A stretch of DNA of 64,000 nt from Epiperipatus broadwayi (Eukaryota > Onychophora > Udeonychophora > Euonychophora > Peripatidae), in assembly GCA_028023455.1 (NCBI GenBank), contig JAQFVV010012498.1, positions 2,482,001 through 2,546,000 on the forward strand. Reading direction: 5' to 3'. The notes below the pieces were generated by a model. That model saw only the letters and a program-made list of their open reading frames with translations. It had not been told where the DNA came from and searched no databases. Both the position numbers and the translations under genes were made by a program. This document shows, piece after piece, positions 62,625 through 64,000 of the stretch (within the stretch, counting starts at the first letter, position 1; each line of letters begins with the position of its first letter).

Positions 62625-64000
62625 TTCAATTCATGCAATATTTCTTCACTTGAAAGTAATTTGCAGTTGTAAATATACAAATAAAACTTTATTATCAAAT
62701 GGCAGCTTAGATTCATAATTAAGAGAAACATAGCATCTCTGCTTCAAGCCACTAATTATTGCCTTAAGTGGTGACCTTGAGTTCCTGGAAGAAATGGTCA
62801 TAATTTAATTTCATCTGTAATAACTGTAAATATATATATGAAAAAATAATTTACATGCACGTTTATCTTGCCTTCAAAAAAAATTCAACTGATACTTCAA
62901 TTAAGAGCTAATAGAAAACTCTCAGAAGAAAGGATATAGAGTTTCTTGATCTTAACCTCACTAATAAATAGCCAATAGACTTACCATATTGACTGATGCA
63001 TGTTCTGTATTCCTTTATTATATAAATATTCACATATTTAATAATATCTAGTGGACATAAGAAGTTTGCCCTGTTTGCTTCCTTTAGTTCAGGCCTTATG
63101 GAGTAATCAATATGTATTCTTTCAGTTAACGGCACACTTCTTTCTGTAGCCATATAAAGGTTATTATATAAACTTATAATAATTTGTGGGTATTGTATCA
63201 TACATATTCAGTGAGTGTTTCATCATATTTGTCAATAATTTCTGAGTATTTATAAATTTTACCAAGTTTCCCATACTTGTTTTCTGAAACTATATGACAA
63301 ATCCGAATTTATTCTGTAAATTTTATCAAATGCTTAGTAATTTTGTGTGATACAAATGATAAGCTGAGATTTAATCTTGTATATGGCCGCTAGGTGATTC
63401 ATATCATTATTTATTATATACATACATCTTTTTTTAAAGTGATAAAATAATTTTAATTTTTGAGAAAGCTTTTTTAAAATGTGTAAATAAAAAATAGAAC
63501 ACAGAAACTGCATTTATTAATATTTAGTAAAGAATGAAAACTAACAATTATTATTCAACTCTAAAAGCTACTGAATAATTAACGTATAATATATATATAT
63601 CAGTTTCAAATTCAACAAATTTCAGTTTGTTTTATAACAAATTAACGTTCAGCAAAAAAACAAAAAAACAAAAGTAATAATAATTAAACAAAAAAAAAAA
63701 GCATAAAATCCATAAATTTGCAATATTTATATACACATTCAATTAAATACTTCAGTTTTTATATAATCAAAACAAAAAAATATATCTTAAAGTACATTAA
63801 AATAAAAAAACTATATGTATATAACAAAAGTTTGCAGATATATTAATGAAGTCTATTATTTTTTTATGAAAAGTTTTTGTACTTAAACCAGATTACAGTA
63901 CGCACTTGTGACTAATAACATTAATTTCTTTTAATCATTTAATCTTTTTATTCAAACAAATTTAATAAAAAGTTAACATAGAACATGATAGAAAACAAAA
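62625..64000. other. AT-rich right end; one unassigned minus frame
   Basis: A 97-codon minus frame (63201 to 62908) contains a stretch with balanced codon use (MATERSVPLTERIHIDYSIR then ELKEANRANFLCPLDI). In this composition one such frame is expected by chance about once per window, and I do not recognise it. It could be an upstream piece of the neighbouring LINE remnant or an exon. The rest is A/T runs. Confidence 0.3.

Overview
This is a very AT-rich stretch (clearly more than two-thirds A+T by eye) of an animal nuclear genome. The evidence is metazoan-type transposable elements (Penelope-like, hAT, Tigger/pogo, Merlin, LINE and Ty3-type LTR elements), long (TA)n and (TCTA)n microsatellites, and the absence of any compact gene array. 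I could not fix the taxon: an invertebrate with a repeat-rich genome fits, but no host gene is present to place it. I recognise no intact host protein-coding gene; almost all recognisable coding sequence belongs to mobile elements in various states of decay.

Layout. 1-760: an open frame entering from the left edge, a (TA)n tract, then the 3' end of a Ty3-type pol with its polypurine tract and the start of a 3' LTR. 1.5-2.0 kb: a diverged duplication. 2.8-9.2 kb: featureless AT-rich DNA. 9161-14937: a minus-strand LTR retrotransposon with 1.59-kb LTRs, a gag-like coiled-coil ORF and no pol. 15262-18097: a decayed hAT element with a perfect 8-bp target duplication. 18926-25079: two Penelope-like elements (PLEs) head to head, together flanked by one 13-bp target duplication. 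25-35 kb: AT-rich DNA with a tRNA-SINE remnant, two large foldbacks, a hammerhead-bearing repeat and TA microsatellites. 35.7-41.5 kb: a diverged 1.8-kb direct duplication. 42.45-42.83 kb: a three-block TCTA/CCTA/TCTA microsatellite. 46.5-49.7 kb: LINE remnants (C-terminal region of ORF2; an ORF1 with a CCHC knuckle). 50.4-51.4 kb: a Merlin (ISXO2-like) transposase remnant followed by an A/T strand-skewed degenerate satellite. 54.2-56.4 kb: a Tigger/pogo transposase remnant, immediately followed by a hammerhead-like repeat. 61.1-62.6 kb: a minus-strand LINE endonuclease remnant, abutted by another hammerhead repeat.

The most interesting content is RNA-level. Three unrelated sequence families in the window contain hammerhead-ribozyme folds (five core copies plus a fragment). 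All have a palindromic stem III (ACGT, ACTAGT, ATACGTAT) that can only form between two copies, the dimeric architecture known from PLEs and retrozymes. In the PLE pair the ribozyme sits in each terminal repeat next to a tRNA-like A/B-box segment, and the 5' end of one PLE copy lies within about six bases of the predicted self-cleavage site. Two of the damaged ribozymes have lost the catalytic G12 through what looks like CpG deamination at the C11.1-G12 step. The LTR element shows the same CpG-to-TpG/CpA decay between its two LTRs.
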